In this document: in pieces, positions 43,606-53,085 of the stretch
How the letters are laid out: every line of letters starts with the position of its first letter
How positions within the stretch are numbered: the stretch's first letter is position 1
Source of the DNA: an uncultured Sphaerochaeta sp.
GTDB taxonomy: Bacteria > Spirochaetota > Spirochaetia > Sphaerochaetales > Sphaerochaetaceae
Direction: 5' to 3'
NCBI RefSeq assembly: GCF_963676285.1
Contig: NZ_OY781063.1
Coordinates: 2,914,001 to 2,978,000, forward strand
DNA length: 64,000 nucleotides
The notes under the pieces: model-generated
Told to the model about the DNA's origin: nothing
The model's input: only the letters and a program-made list of their open reading frames with translations
Database searches by the model: none
Position numbers and translations under genes: made by a program

Positions 43606-43915
43606 TACGTAGAACAGTACTCGCTACATATGGTATACTACAGCCACAGGGATTGACACCTTGTGGCTGTTTGGAGCTTATGGTGTTTCATTGTTTATCA
43701 TATAAGATAATGGTGAAGCACAGAAACTGGCCCGGCAGGTGCAAAAGGGGCTCTGCCTGCAGGGTATATAGAAAGAACCAAGGTTGTGGAGTTGCCCCCT
43801 TCCTTCTCCACACCTTCCTTGCGGAACTACCCGCATGCCGTCCTTATAAAGTATTGCAAGTGTAGCACCGACGTCTATCTGTCGTGTCCTTGCAGGAAGA
43901 AGGAGATATACAGGC
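43606..43915 (+). promoter_or_regulatory. Terminator and structured leader before the deaminase operon
   Basis: ACAGCCACA/TGTGGCTGT (43640-43670) ends the ygeY transcript. An AT-rich promoter-like stretch follows (TATAAG and GATAAT near 43,700). The next 200 bases are highly structured: GCAGG/CCTGC, CAAGG-GTGGAG/CTCCAC-CCTTG, GCGG/CCGC and a long GCAAG/CTTGC hairpin before AAGGAG. Before a molybdoenzyme operon this could be a riboswitch, but I do not recognise the class. Confidence 0.45.
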
Positions 43916-45304
43916 ATGAGTTCCTCGCTTCTCTTGAAGAACATCTACTGTCTACAACCCACATTTGATGGAAAGAAATATTGGGGCGCCGATTTGTTGA
44001 TTGAAAACAACAAGGTCGCCAAGATTGCTCCTGGGGGTGGATTGGCTGCTCCCGCAAAGGGTCGTACCATCGACTGCTCAAACCATGTGGTCATCCCTGG
44101 TTTGGTAAACACGCACCATCACTTCTACCAGACATTAACCAGAAATCATCCTGCTGTGCAGAATGCAAAGCTCTTCGATTGGTTGAAATTCCTCTATGAG
44201 GTGTGGAAATATGTCGATGAGGAAGCCGTCTATTACTCATCAATGCTTGCAATGGCTGAGCTGATGAAGACTGGTTGTACCCTTACCACTGACCACCACT
44301 ACCTCTATCCACGTTCATTCAAGGGTGATCTGATGGGCCTTCAATTTGAGGCTGCAGACACCTTGGGAATGCGCTTCAGTCCCACAAGAGGCTCGATGAG
44401 TTTGAGCCAGAAGGACGGAGGACTTCCTCCTGACAGCGTAGTGCAGACTGAGGATGAGATCCTCGCTGACAGCGAGCGCTGCATCAAGACCTACCATGAC
44501 AGTGCCCCGGATGCAATGCACAAGATAGCACTCGCTCCCTGTAGTCCCTTCAGTGTCACCAAGGATTTGATGACAAAGACCGCAGAACTTGCAAGGAAGT
44601 ATGGGGTGCGGTTGCATACCCATCTCTGTGAGACCTATGATGAAGCTGATTTCTGCCAGGAGATGTATGGGATGCGTCCTGTTGCTCTGATGCAGGAGTG
44701 TAACCTTATCGGGGATGATGTCTTTTATGCACATGGAATCCACTTCAATGATGAAGAGTTGAAAATCCTTGCAAAGACAGGTTCCCATATTGCCCATTGC
44801 CCATCCTCGAATATGCGCCTCGGCAGTGGTATCTGCCGGGTCAACGAGATGTTGCCGATGGGTATCAATGTAGCGATTGCAGTAGATGGAAGTGCCAGCA
44901 ATGACAGTTCCGATATGCTTGGTGAGGTACGCCAGGCAATGCTCCTGCAACGGGTGAAATATGGTTCTGATGCATTGAGTGCCAATGAGGCATTCACCAT
45001 GGCAACAGAAAACGGTGCAAAGGCGCTCAATTTCTCGAACGTTGGCCGCCTGGAAGAAGGGTGGGCTGCCGATCTGGCAATCTTTGATGTTTCCAAATTA
45101 CCCTATGCGGGAAGCCAGAGTGATCCGGTCGCAAGTTTACTTTTCTGCGGCACCAATCACAACACTGACTATACAATCATTAACGGAAAGGTTGTAGTCG
45201 ATCACGGGCAGCTGGTCGGATATGACGAGCAGGAACTTGCAGACAAGGCAAATGCCATCAGCAAGCGCATGATGGGTCAAGCTGCCAAAGAGGAGGCTGT
45301 ATGA
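43916..45304 (+). CDS. 8-oxoguanine deaminase-like amidohydrolase
   Basis: The 462-residue enzyme of the atrazine-chlorohydrolase/8-oxoguanine deaminase family has NTHHHFYQTLTRNHP (about residues 64-78) as metal motif. THLCET and DGSASND carry the further metal ligands. Relatives deaminate 8-oxoguanine to urate or hydrolyse hydroxyatrazine. Placed in an operon with molybdenum hydroxylase subunits, a purine deaminase feeding urate or xanthine to degradation is the best fit. AAGGAG precedes the ATG and the stop overlaps the next start. Confidence 0.85.
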   Translation: MSSSLLLKNIYCLQPTFDGKKYWGADLLIENNKVAKIAPGGGLAAPAKGRTIDCSNHVVIPGLVNTHHHFYQTLTRNHPAVQNAKLFDWLKFLYEVWKYVDEEAVYYSSMLAMAELMKTGCTLTTDHHYLYPRSFKGDLMGLQFEAADTLGMRFSPTRGSMSLSQKDGGLPPDSVVQTEDEILADSERCIKTYHDSAPDAMHKIALAPCSPFSVTKDLMTKTAELARKYGVRLHTHLCETYDEADFCQEMYGMRPVALMQECNLIGDDVFYAHGIHFNDEELKILAKTGSHIAHCPSSNMRLGSGICRVNEMLPMGINVAIAVDGSASNDSSDMLGEVRQAMLLQRVKYGSDALSANEAFTMATENGAKALNFSNVGRLEEGWAADLAIFDVSKLPYAGSQSDPVASLLFCGTNHNTDYTIINGKVVVDHGQLVGYDEQELADKANAISKRMMGQAAKEEAV

Positions 45305-46134
45305 TACAGGAATATCTCATAGCGAATACTACTGAAGACGCTCTGAACAAGAAGCGCTCAAACACCAAGAGTGTGTTTTATGCCGGGGGGACGGAGATCA
45401 ACCGTCTTCATTCAACCGTTGAGGGCCAGACTGCCATCAGCCTTTCCAAGCTTGGTTTGGATACCATCACAGATGAAGGTTCCACCATCAAGATTGGTAG
45501 CATGGTGACGTTGCAGCAGCTGATCGAATCACCATTGATTCCTTCATGGCTCAAGGATGCCGCTCATTTCTGTGGTTCCTTCACCAAGCGTAATATGGCC
45601 ACCATCGGAGGTAACCTTGCCCTGATGAGTGATCACTCCTACCTTGCTCCAGCATTGCTTGCAAGCCGAGCACGACTTCTTACGGCCAACCTAACTGAGA
45701 AGGGAGTATACAGTGAGGACAATATCCCCATCCGCGAATACCATGCCTATCATAAGCAGTTTGCAGGTACCTTGTTGTTGGCTGTCAGCCTCTCCAAGGA
45801 TGACCGGTATGTGGGAACCGTACGGTATGCAATGAGCAGCCAGAACCGTGCTGCGGTAACCGTTGGATTCAGTGCAACAAAGGACAGTGAGCAGGTCATA
45901 GACCATGTACGGGTCTTTGTTGCTGTATACGGAAAAGGTGTCCAGCGACTGGAAAAGGTGGAGAATTCCATCGAGAACGGTGAGTTGACCACAAGAGAGG
46001 ATGTACAGCTTGCTGTGCGACATGACATCGAGGTCGTGGACGATATGACTGGCAGCTCCGATTACAAGCGCTATATAGCCAGTGAAGGGGTGGGGCAACT
46101 CTTCTCTGCATTTCTCAAAGGAGGTGCACAATGA
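45301..46134 (+). CDS. FAD-binding subunit of molybdenum hydroxylase
   Basis: The 277-residue protein of the xanthine dehydrogenase FAD-subunit (CoxM/XdhB) type has AGGTEINRL as the first FAD motif (about residues 28-36) and TIGGNLALMSDHS (about 97-110) as the second. It passes electrons from the molybdenum subunit to an acceptor. Overlapping ATGA-type junctions with both neighbours show a single operon with the deaminase and xdhD. No iron-sulfur subunit gene is adjacent. Confidence 0.85.
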   Translation: MIQEYLIANTTEDALNKKRSNTKSVFYAGGTEINRLHSTVEGQTAISLSKLGLDTITDEGSTIKIGSMVTLQQLIESPLIPSWLKDAAHFCGSFTKRNMATIGGNLALMSDHSYLAPALLASRARLLTANLTEKGVYSEDNIPIREYHAYHKQFAGTLLLAVSLSKDDRYVGTVRYAMSSQNRAAVTVGFSATKDSEQVIDHVRVFVAVYGKGVQRLEKVENSIENGELTTREDVQLAVRHDIEVVDDMTGSSDYKRYIASEGVGQLFSAFLKGGAQ

Positions 46135-49010
46135 ACAAAATTGTCTGTACCGTTAACGGTAAGAAACATACAGTAAGTTGCAAGCAGTCAGAAAGCTTGC
46201 GTGAAATGCTCGTTCGCCTTGGGTATACCAGCGTACGCGACAGTGACGATAAGGAAGGCTTTGCAGGCAGTGATACCGTTATTTTCAATGACGTTCCTGT
46301 GTATGCAAATTTGATGTTGGCACTCCAAGCCGATGCTGCTGAGATCAAGACCGCTGAATCAATGGGTACCAGCCGTAACCTGAATGTCATCCAGCAAGCC
46401 ATGATCGATGCAGGTGTTGTACAGAGTGCTTATAATGCACCTGCTGCTGCCTTGCTCCTGACTTGGTTGCTTGAACATGAGAGTAATCCTACCAAGGAAC
46501 AAATCAATCAGGTACTCAGTGGTATCTTTATCCGCGATGCAGGCTATGAACACTACTATCTGGCAGTGAAGTTGGCTCTGGAAAGAATGAAGGATGGAAA
46601 ATACAAGAGTGAAATTTCTCCCTCCTTCAGAGATGAGCTGACCTATGTTGGGAAACCCAAGGGAAAGGTCGATGGACCGCAACTGGTTGCAGGCGAAGCC
46701 AGCTTCGTTGAAGACAGGGTATTGCCGGGATATCACTCAATGGTGATTCTTCGCAGTCCATATGCCCATGCGTACATCAAGAAGATCGATACCAAGAAAG
46801 CATTGGCAATGGAAGGTGTGGTTACCATCATCACCCATGAGAACTGCCCTGATGTATTCTACATGCAGGCTGGGCAGGGGAATCCAGAACCCAGTCCACA
46901 CGATCGTAGATTGCTCAACCGGAAGGTTAGGCATGTTGGTGACCGTGTAGCAGCAATCGTTGCAGAAACGTATGAACAGGCAGTTGCTGCTCGCTCTGCA
47001 ATCAAGGTGGAGTACGAGGTACTCAAGCCAGTATTCACCGTTGAGGAAGCGATGGAAGAAGGAGCCCCTCGTGTTCATAACGGGGTGGTAGAGTATCGCA
47101 GCGGTGCTCCCGAGAATTTGGAAGAGTACAACAAGGATGCCGATCCCAGGGATGGGAAGGTTGTCTACCAGTTCCCTCTTCATGGTGATATCAGAAGAAA
47201 TATTGCCTCAGCAGCCCATGGCCAGATTGGTGATGTAGAGAAAGGTTTCAAGGAAGCTGATGCTGTGGTCGAAAGGACCTACCAGACCAGTCAGATCCAG
47301 TGTACTCCCCTTGAGCCGCACCTTGCCTACGCTAGGATTGATGGTGGGAGATTGGTTATCAATGCCTCCACCCAGGTTCCCTACCATGTGAGAAGAATTG
47401 TCTCTTGGGTTTGTCAGATTCCTGAGAACAAGATTCGAATCATCAAGGAGAGAGTTGGCGGTGGGTATGGCAGCAAGCAGGATATTTTGGTTGAGGATCT
47501 GGTAGGATATGCCACTTGGATTACCGGAAAACCAATCTATTACCGCAATACCCGTGAGGAAGAGTTCATTGCAAACTCCACCCGCCATCCGATGAGGATG
47601 ACGGTCAAGATGGGCGGAAAGAAAGACGGCACCATTACCGCAGTCTATATGGATGTAAGGGCCAATACAGGACCATACGGAAACCACTGTCTTACGGTCC
47701 CGATGAATGCATGCAGCAAGACCTTGCCTTTGCTTAAGTGCGACAACATGAAGTTTGATGTAATCACCTATTACACAAACATTCCACCTACAGGAGCCTA
47801 TCAGGGCTATGGAGCCCCTAAGGGTACCTACTCACTGATGACCTGTATGGCGGAGCTTGCAGAAAAACTGGGAATCGATTACTACGACATGGCCATGAAG
47901 AACAAGGTTGAACCGGGCTACATGCTTGAGATTCTCAAGGGCCTTGGAGAAGGTCGTGAAGGAAATGTAGTACCTGTTGGTTCCTGTGGATTGGAACAGG
48001 CCCTCACCCAGGGTGCAAAGATGATCGAGTGGGGCAAGAAAGTTGAATCCAAGGACCCCGACTGGAGAATCGGCAAGGGTTTTGCCATGATCCAGCAGGG
48101 AAGCGGGTTGCCAGGACTGGACCACTCCAATGCATGGGCTAAACTGCTGACCGATGGAACATTCCAGATCTTCAGTGGCGGTGCCGACTTGGGAACTGGC
48201 CTTGATACCATCAGTGCGAAGATGATCAGTGAAGCCTTCTGTGTTCCTCTGGACAGGGTCACTGTTACCAGTGGTGATACCGACAGCTGTACGTTTGACA
48301 CGGGTGCCTATGCATCCAGCGGAACCTATTTCAGTGGTGGTGCAAGCTACAAGGCTGCACAGGACCTGAAGAAGAATCTGCTTGATGAGGCAGCCTACCA
48401 GATGGGAGAAAAAGCAGAGGATTTGATCCTTCGCGCTCCTGGAGAGGTGTACAGTACCAAGAGTGGCAAGACGCTTGACTATGCAAAGCTCAGCCATGAT
48501 GCACTTACCGGAACAGGTCGTGGTCAGGTGATGGGAAAAGGTTCCTTTACCACGAACCATAACTCAATCCCCTATGGTGCTCACTTTGTGCAGGTCGCGG
48601 TCAACGTCAGAACTGGCCAGGTGAAGGTACAGAAGTACTATGCCCTGCAGGATGCCGGTACCCCGATCAATCCGGAACTGGCACTCTGTCAGATGTATGG
48701 TGCTGCCCTGAAATCTGTCGGGCATTCGCTCTATGAGCAGATGCTCCTTGATGAGAATGGTGTCTGTATCAATGCAAACCTGAGTGAGTATGGTGTCCCC
48801 ATGGTTGATGAACAGCCAGAGGACTTCAAAGCGGTCCTGATCGATATCAATGATGAGGTAGGCCCCTATGGAGCCAAATCCATCAGTGAGATTGCAACCA
48901 ACGGAGCAGCTCCAGCGCTTGCCATCGCCATACACGATGCTGTAGGGGTTTGGATGCGCAGTTGGCCGTTCTCACCTGAGAAGATCTTGAAGGAGCTTGG
49001 CAAGATTTAA
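46131..49010 (+). CDS. xdhD: XdhD-like molybdenum hydroxylase with degenerate Fe-S domain
   Basis: The 959-residue protein combines an N-terminal region homologous to the 2Fe-2S subunit (about residues 1-155) with the molybdopterin-binding subunit. In the first part the cysteines are gone: VVQSAYNAPAAALLL and SGIFIRDAGYEHY stand where QCGFCTPG and NLCRCTGY are expected. The E. coli XdhD protein has the same feature. The molybdenum part has the expected GYGSKQD, GAYQGYGAPKG and C-terminal KSISEIATNGAAPA motifs. The likely reaction is hydroxylation of a purine such as hypoxanthine or xanthine. Confidence 0.9.
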   Translation: MNKIVCTVNGKKHTVSCKQSESLREMLVRLGYTSVRDSDDKEGFAGSDTVIFNDVPVYANLMLALQADAAEIKTAESMGTSRNLNVIQQAMIDAGVVQSAYNAPAAALLLTWLLEHESNPTKEQINQVLSGIFIRDAGYEHYYLAVKLALERMKDGKYKSEISPSFRDELTYVGKPKGKVDGPQLVAGEASFVEDRVLPGYHSMVILRSPYAHAYIKKIDTKKALAMEGVVTIITHENCPDVFYMQAGQGNPEPSPHDRRLLNRKVRHVGDRVAAIVAETYEQAVAARSAIKVEYEVLKPVFTVEEAMEEGAPRVHNGVVEYRSGAPENLEEYNKDADPRDGKVVYQFPLHGDIRRNIASAAHGQIGDVEKGFKEADAVVERTYQTSQIQCTPLEPHLAYARIDGGRLVINASTQVPYHVRRIVSWVCQIPENKIRIIKERVGGGYGSKQDILVEDLVGYATWITGKPIYYRNTREEEFIANSTRHPMRMTVKMGGKKDGTITAVYMDVRANTGPYGNHCLTVPMNACSKTLPLLKCDNMKFDVITYYTNIPPTGAYQGYGAPKGTYSLMTCMAELAEKLGIDYYDMAMKNKVEPGYMLEILKGLGEGREGNVVPVGSCGLEQALTQGAKMIEWGKKVESKDPDWRIGKGFAMIQQGSGLPGLDHSNAWAKLLTDGTFQIFSGGADLGTGLDTISAKMISEAFCVPLDRVTVTSGDTDSCTFDTGAYASSGTYFSGGASYKAAQDLKKNLLDEAAYQMGEKAEDLILRAPGEVYSTKSGKTLDYAKLSHDALTGTGRGQVMGKGSFTTNHNSIPYGAHFVQVAVNVRTGQVKVQKYYALQDAGTPINPELALCQMYGAALKSVGHSLYEQMLLDENGVCINANLSEYGVPMVDEQPEDFKAVLIDINDEVGPYGAKSISEIATNGAAPALAIAIHDAVGVWMRSWPFSPEKILKELGKI

Positions 49011-49018
49011 CGGAATCT

Positions 49019-49091
49019 TGCAACAAACTGCAACATAAATCTGGACAATGGGACACTGTCATGGTATAGTGCCATTGTCTGGATTTTTTAT
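49019..49091 (+). promoter_or_regulatory. Operator, ygeW promoter and xdhD terminator overlapping
   Basis: The inverted copy of the 16-bp motif (TGCAACAAACTGCAAC) is at 49019-49034. A promoter TGGACA (49042-49047), 17-bp spacer, TATAGT (49065-49070) follows. A hairpin GACAATGG/CCATTGTC with an inner CACT/AGTG stem and a T6 tail (about 49044-49091) overlaps this promoter and should terminate the xdhD transcript. Confidence 0.6.
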
Positions 49092-49119
49092 GATTCAAAA
49101 CTTACGGAGGTTTCCCCAC

Positions 49120-50319
49120 ATGAAGGACAAAGCCACAATCAAACAGATGATCGAGGAACTGAAAACCCTCAAAACTGACAACATGTATCTCAACGACTTT
49201 TTCCATACCTGGAAAGAGAGTGATGACGAAATTGCTGCCGTTTTTCAGGTAGCAGAAGTACTGCGTGCATTACGCGAGAACAATATTTCCACCAAGGTGT
49301 TCGACAGTGGACTTGGAATCTCCGTTTTCCGTGACAACTCCACAAGAACACGCTTCAGCTTTGCAAGTGCTTGTAACCTGCTCGGCCTTGAGGTCCAGGA
49401 TCTTGACGAGAAGACCAGCCAGATCGCTCACGGCGAGACCGTTCGTGAAACCGCCAACATGGTAAGTTTCATGGCTGACGTCATCGGTATCCGTGACGAC
49501 ATGTATATTGGCAAAGGCCACACCTACATGAAGACTGTTGCTGAAGCTGTACAGGACGGCTATGACGATGGAGTACTCGAGCAGAGACCCACCTTGGTCA
49601 ACCTCCAGTGCGATATCGACCACCCAACCCAGAGCATGGCTGACATGCTGCACGTGATCAACCACTTTGGTGGTGTTGAGAACCTCAAGGGCAAGAAAGT
49701 AGCCATGACCTGGGCTTACAGCCCTTCATACGGCAAGCCGCTTTCTGTTCCTCAGGGCATCATCGGACTGTTCACCCGCTTTGGCATGGATGTCGTACTT
49801 GCTCACCCTGAAGGGTACAATGTAATGGCTGATGTTGAAGAAGTAGCTGCAGAGAATGCAAAGAAGAGCGGTGGTTCCTACAAAAGAGTGGAGTCCATGG
49901 CTGAAGCATTTAAGGATGCTGACATTGTCTATCCCAAGAGCTGGGCTCCCTTTGCTGTTATGGAAGAGCGAACCAAGATTGTTGAGCAGGGCGACCAGGA
50001 AGCATTGAAGGCACTGGAGAAGACCTGTCTGGCAAACAACGCAAAATTCAAGGATTGGACCTGTACCGAGGACCTGATGAAGACCACCAAGGACGGAAAG
50101 GCACTCTACATGCACTGCCTGCCTGCTGACATCACCGGTCTTTCCTGTAAGGAAGGTGAGGTTGAAGCTTCTGTATTCGACAGGTATCTCGTACCCCTGT
50201 ACAAGGAAGCCAGTTACAAGCCATACGTTATCGCTGCCATGATCTTCCTTGCAAAGTTCCAGAATCCTTCTGCAAAGCTGGAAGAGCTGCTTGAGGCTGC
50301 TGTTAAGCGCATCAAATAG
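49120..50319 (+). CDS. ygeW: YgeW knotted carbamoyltransferase
   Basis: The protein has 399 residues from ATG 49120 (ACGGAGG upstream; an in-frame ATG 24 codons earlier lies in the promoter). The carbamoyl-phosphate motif FRDNSTRTRFSFASACNLLG and the trailing HPTQSMADMLH and HCLPAD match YgeW, a knotted transcarbamylase of unknown second substrate. It is a standard member of the purine/selenium cluster. Its own promoter, terminator and copy of the shared operator show that it is controlled separately. Confidence 0.9.
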   Translation: MKDKATIKQMIEELKTLKTDNMYLNDFFHTWKESDDEIAAVFQVAEVLRALRENNISTKVFDSGLGISVFRDNSTRTRFSFASACNLLGLEVQDLDEKTSQIAHGETVRETANMVSFMADVIGIRDDMYIGKGHTYMKTVAEAVQDGYDDGVLEQRPTLVNLQCDIDHPTQSMADMLHVINHFGGVENLKGKKVAMTWAYSPSYGKPLSVPQGIIGLFTRFGMDVVLAHPEGYNVMADVEEVAAENAKKSGGSYKRVESMAEAFKDADIVYPKSWAPFAVMEERTKIVEQGDQEALKALEKTCLANNAKFKDWTCTEDLMKTTKDGKALYMHCLPADITGLSCKEGEVEASVFDRYLVPLYKEASYKPYVIAAMIFLAKFQNPSAKLEELLEAAVKRIK

Positions 50320-50340
50320 TCAGTATTTTAAAGGTATCTA

Positions 50341-50375
50341 GAGTTTTTTGAGCCGGGAGAAATCCCGGCTTAAAC
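50341..50375. terminator. Bidirectional terminator after ygeW
   Basis: AGCCGGGA-GAAA-TCCCGGCT (50351-50370) is an 8-bp stem flanked by GAGTTTTTT and AAACTC, so it can work for both the rightward ygeW and the leftward glyoxalase-family gene. Confidence 0.85.
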
Positions 50376-50379
50376 TCTA

Positions 50380-50739
50380 TCAGTTGCGTTCCACAAATTG
50401 CACACGGACACCGTTCGGGTCATGCACAAAGCAAAACCGGATTGAAGGATTCGGTGAGAATGGTCCCTCTGATATGGGAATGCCTTTTTCCTTGAGCATT
50501 GTCATGTAATCATCAAGATTCTCGACGCTTAATCCTATACTGATGTTTTTTCCTACGGGAGAGACATCTTCTCCTGGGTGATGGATCAACTCGATCTTTG
50601 TTTCTCCATCTCCTAAAAACACGATCTCAGCGGCAGGTGTTTGCATCCTGCTGGATATCGGTAGTGAGAGCACATTCTGGTAAAATTCCAGGCTCTCTTC
50701 CATATTCCGAACGGTTATGGTTGTCCAAAGAAATTGCAT
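50380..50739 (-). CDS. VOC (glyoxalase/bleomycin-resistance) family protein
   Basis: The 119-residue single-domain VOC protein begins with FLWTTITVRNMEESLEFYQNVL and ends RFCFVHDPNGVRVQFVERN, the betaalphabetabetabeta module that binds a metal. Likely metal ligands are Glu54 (TKIELI) and Glu117 (QFVER). Lactoylglutathione lyase-like activity is common in this group but not assured. Confidence 0.8.
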   Translation of the reverse strand: MQFLWTTITVRNMEESLEFYQNVLSLPISSRMQTPAAEIVFLGDGETKIELIHHPGEDVSPVGKNISIGLSVENLDDYMTMLKEKGIPISEGPFSPNPSIRFCFVHDPNGVRVQFVERN

Positions 50740-50751
50740 ATAATCTTCCTC

Positions 50752-51981
50752 CTATTCTTGTATATGTTCTGCTACACAGTACGCTGTAGAGAACGCCGCC
50801 TGAAGGTTGTAGCCTCCACTCTGTCCATCAACATCCAATACTTCACCACAGAAGTAGAGATGCTCAACCACCTTCGACTGCATGTTGTTTCTGTCTACCT
50901 CTTTCAGGCTCACTCCACCACAAGTGACCATTGCTGCATTGAATCCCTTGATTCCCTTGATGACGAACCGCCTCTCTGTAACCATTTTGATCAGGTCCTG
51001 CCGCCGTGCTTTATTCAGGTGGGCTGGGGTACTGGTAGGATCGAGTGAAAGTTCCCTGACTACCTGCTGGGCAAGGGATGTTACAAGACCTGCCTCCTTG
51101 AGGATATTTGAAATCTGCTTCTTGGGTTGTGAGGAGAGGAGTGCAAGGAGATCTTCCTGCACCTCTCGCTTGTTCTCCATCGGCAGTAGGGAGAATGTGA
51201 TGGAATCACCTGCTTTCAGTTCTCGACTGGCAGTAAGGATCAGGGGACCTGAGAGTCCATCGTGCGTAAACAGTATATCCCCAGTAGCTTGCAGGAACCG
51301 TTTTTTCTCCCCTGGGTGATGAAACTCTGCATATGAAGAGCGGATTGCATTACCTGCCAGGTGTGTCCACTGATATGTATCCACCATGATGGCAGCGAGC
51401 GCTGGTTTTGGAGGAACGATGGAGTGCCCAAGCGTTTTCGCTAGTTTATATCCACTCCCATCACTTCCCGTGATTGGATAACTCATTCCTCCAGTAGCCA
51501 ATACCAGGTTCTTGCATGTAAAACTCCCGTTATCGGTTTGCACATGGAAATATTCTCCATCCTTGCAGAGAGAAGAAATCGTGGAGTTATACAGTATTCT
51601 GGCTTTGCTTTCCCTGACCAGTATATCCCTTATCTCATGGGCATCCAGTGAAGCAGGGAACACCTTCCCATCCTCCCTGGTCACAAGGGAAACGCCCTTG
51701 GACTCGAACCACCCAATAAGGGATGTGGGAGGGAAAGCCTGGAAGGAGGGAAGCAGAAAGTTGCGCTGTGCTCTGCTTCCATAATGCTGTAGGAAATCCT
51801 CTTTTGCTTTGGTATTGGTTAGGTTGCACATGCCTCCACCGGTGATTAGGATCTTCTTGCCTGCTGATTCCTTGTGTTCGATCAGCAGTGCCTTGGAAGT
51901 GGGAAGATTGGCAGCAAGAAACAGCCCAGCGGCTCCTCCCCCAATGATCACTACATCGTAGAGTGTATTTCTAGTATCCAT
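50752..51981 (-). CDS. BaiN/RdsA-family FAD oxidoreductase (HI0933-like)
   Basis: The 409-residue flavoprotein starts at ATG 51981 inside the last codons of the epimerase gene. FAD motif VVIIGGGAAGLFLAA at residues 9-23, then GGGMCNLTN and a C-terminal GEVLDVDGQSGGYNLQAAF segment, are typical of the HI0933/BaiN family. Substrates are not established; some members reduce conjugated double bonds in bile acids. It is cotranscribed with the epimerase and possibly the VOC protein. Confidence 0.85.
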   Translation of the reverse strand: MDTRNTLYDVVIIGGGAAGLFLAANLPTSKALLIEHKESAGKKILITGGGMCNLTNTKAKEDFLQHYGSRAQRNFLLPSFQAFPPTSLIGWFESKGVSLVTREDGKVFPASLDAHEIRDILVRESKARILYNSTISSLCKDGEYFHVQTDNGSFTCKNLVLATGGMSYPITGSDGSGYKLAKTLGHSIVPPKPALAAIMVDTYQWTHLAGNAIRSSYAEFHHPGEKKRFLQATGDILFTHDGLSGPLILTASRELKAGDSITFSLLPMENKREVQEDLLALLSSQPKKQISNILKEAGLVTSLAQQVVRELSLDPTSTPAHLNKARRQDLIKMVTERRFVIKGIKGFNAAMVTCGGVSLKEVDRNNMQSKVVEHLYFCGEVLDVDGQSGGYNLQAAFSTAYCVAEHIQE

Positions 51982-52975
51982 AGTATGGCTTGAACCACGA
52001 GACAAAAGCCTCAAGCCCTTGCTCAAGAGGAGTATTGGGTCTGAAATCAAAGTCTTCCATCAAGTCAGTGACATCCGCATAAGTCTGGTATACGTCCCCA
52101 GGTTGCATCGGTAAATACTCTTTCTCTGCGTTCTTACCAAGGCACTGTTCCAGTGTCTCTATGAACTGCTTCAATCTCACTGGTTTGTTGTTGCCGATAT
52201 TATAAACCTTGTATTGGTCCTTTGCTTCATTCTCCTCAGGTATATTGGGAATGATGTTCTCCAAGGCGGTGATGATGTCATCGACATAGGTGAAATCACG
52301 CCACATATCCCCATTGTTGAAGACTTTGATGCTTTTCCCTTCCATGATCCTTTTACTGAATGAGAAGTATGCCATATCCGGTCTACCATACGGCCCATAG
52401 ACCGTGAAAAATCTCAGTCCTGTGGTCGGGATATGATAGAGGTGCGTGTATGCATGTGCCATCAGCTCATTCGATTTCTTGGTAGCTGCATAGAGACTTA
52501 CCGGATTATCGACTTTATCTTGTGTGGAGTAGGGTATCTTGCTGTTCAAGCCATAGACGGAGCTGCTGCTGGCATATACCAGATGTTCTACTGCATGATG
52601 GCGACAGCACTCCAGGATATTGAGGAATCCAACAAGATTCGATTGTAGGTATGCATACGGGTTGTCGATGCTGTATCTAACCCCCGCTTGGGCTGCAAGG
52701 TTGATGACATGGGTTACCTGGTGTCTGACAAAGATTGCATCAAGCTCAATCCTGTCAGCAAGATCAACTTTATAAAAGATGAATTGTTCTGAGGCCAACA
52801 TCCTCAGTCGCTCTTCCTTGAGAGACACCTCATAATAATCGTTCAGGTTATCCAAACCGATTACCGTGCATCCAAGCCCAAGCAATCGCTTGCTTAGATG
52901 AAACCCGATAAAACCGGCAGCCCCGGTGACCAAATACACTTTATTCGTATCCAATCGCATCATATTAGCGCGCAT
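51971..52975 (-). CDS. NAD-dependent nucleotide-sugar epimerase
   Basis: The 334-residue extended SDR has an NAD motif TGAAGFIGFHL (about residues 18-28), a DNLNDYY signature, catalytic YAATKK and FTVYGPYGRPDMA. The length and motifs match UDP-glucuronate 4-epimerases (CapI/Lpg-type), which supply sugars for surface polysaccharide. An in-frame ATG at residue 5 is an alternative start. Confidence 0.85.
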   Translation of the reverse strand: MRANMMRLDTNKVYLVTGAAGFIGFHLSKRLLGLGCTVIGLDNLNDYYEVSLKEERLRMLASEQFIFYKVDLADRIELDAIFVRHQVTHVINLAAQAGVRYSIDNPYAYLQSNLVGFLNILECCRHHAVEHLVYASSSSVYGLNSKIPYSTQDKVDNPVSLYAATKKSNELMAHAYTHLYHIPTTGLRFFTVYGPYGRPDMAYFSFSKRIMEGKSIKVFNNGDMWRDFTYVDDIITALENIIPNIPEENEAKDQYKVYNIGNNKPVRLKQFIETLEQCLGKNAEKEYLPMQPGDVYQTYADVTDLMEDFDFRPNTPLEQGLEAFVSWFKPYYGY

Positions 52976-53033
52976 ATATAATTCTCCTCAACGAATGCTA
53001 TTGTACCGTAGAAACTGGGTGATGGGTAGGGGA

Positions 53034-53066
53034 TAAAAATTGGACCCCCTGAGTAAGGAGGTCCAT
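53034..53066 (-). terminator. Terminator of the NCS2 permease gene
   Basis: Inverted repeat TGGACC/GGTCCA at about 53041-53065 with a T-rich run on the minus strand (aaaaat on the plus strand at 53034-53039), just downstream of the leftward permease. Confidence 0.6.
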
Positions 53067-53085
53067 AAGAACAGAGCTGAAGCTC

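Noticed and set aside
43840..43866. Possible fifth copy of the 16-bp operator before the deaminase
   Set aside because: The half-sites TTGCA and TGCTA are 3 bp apart instead of 4 on the inverse strand; too weak to include.
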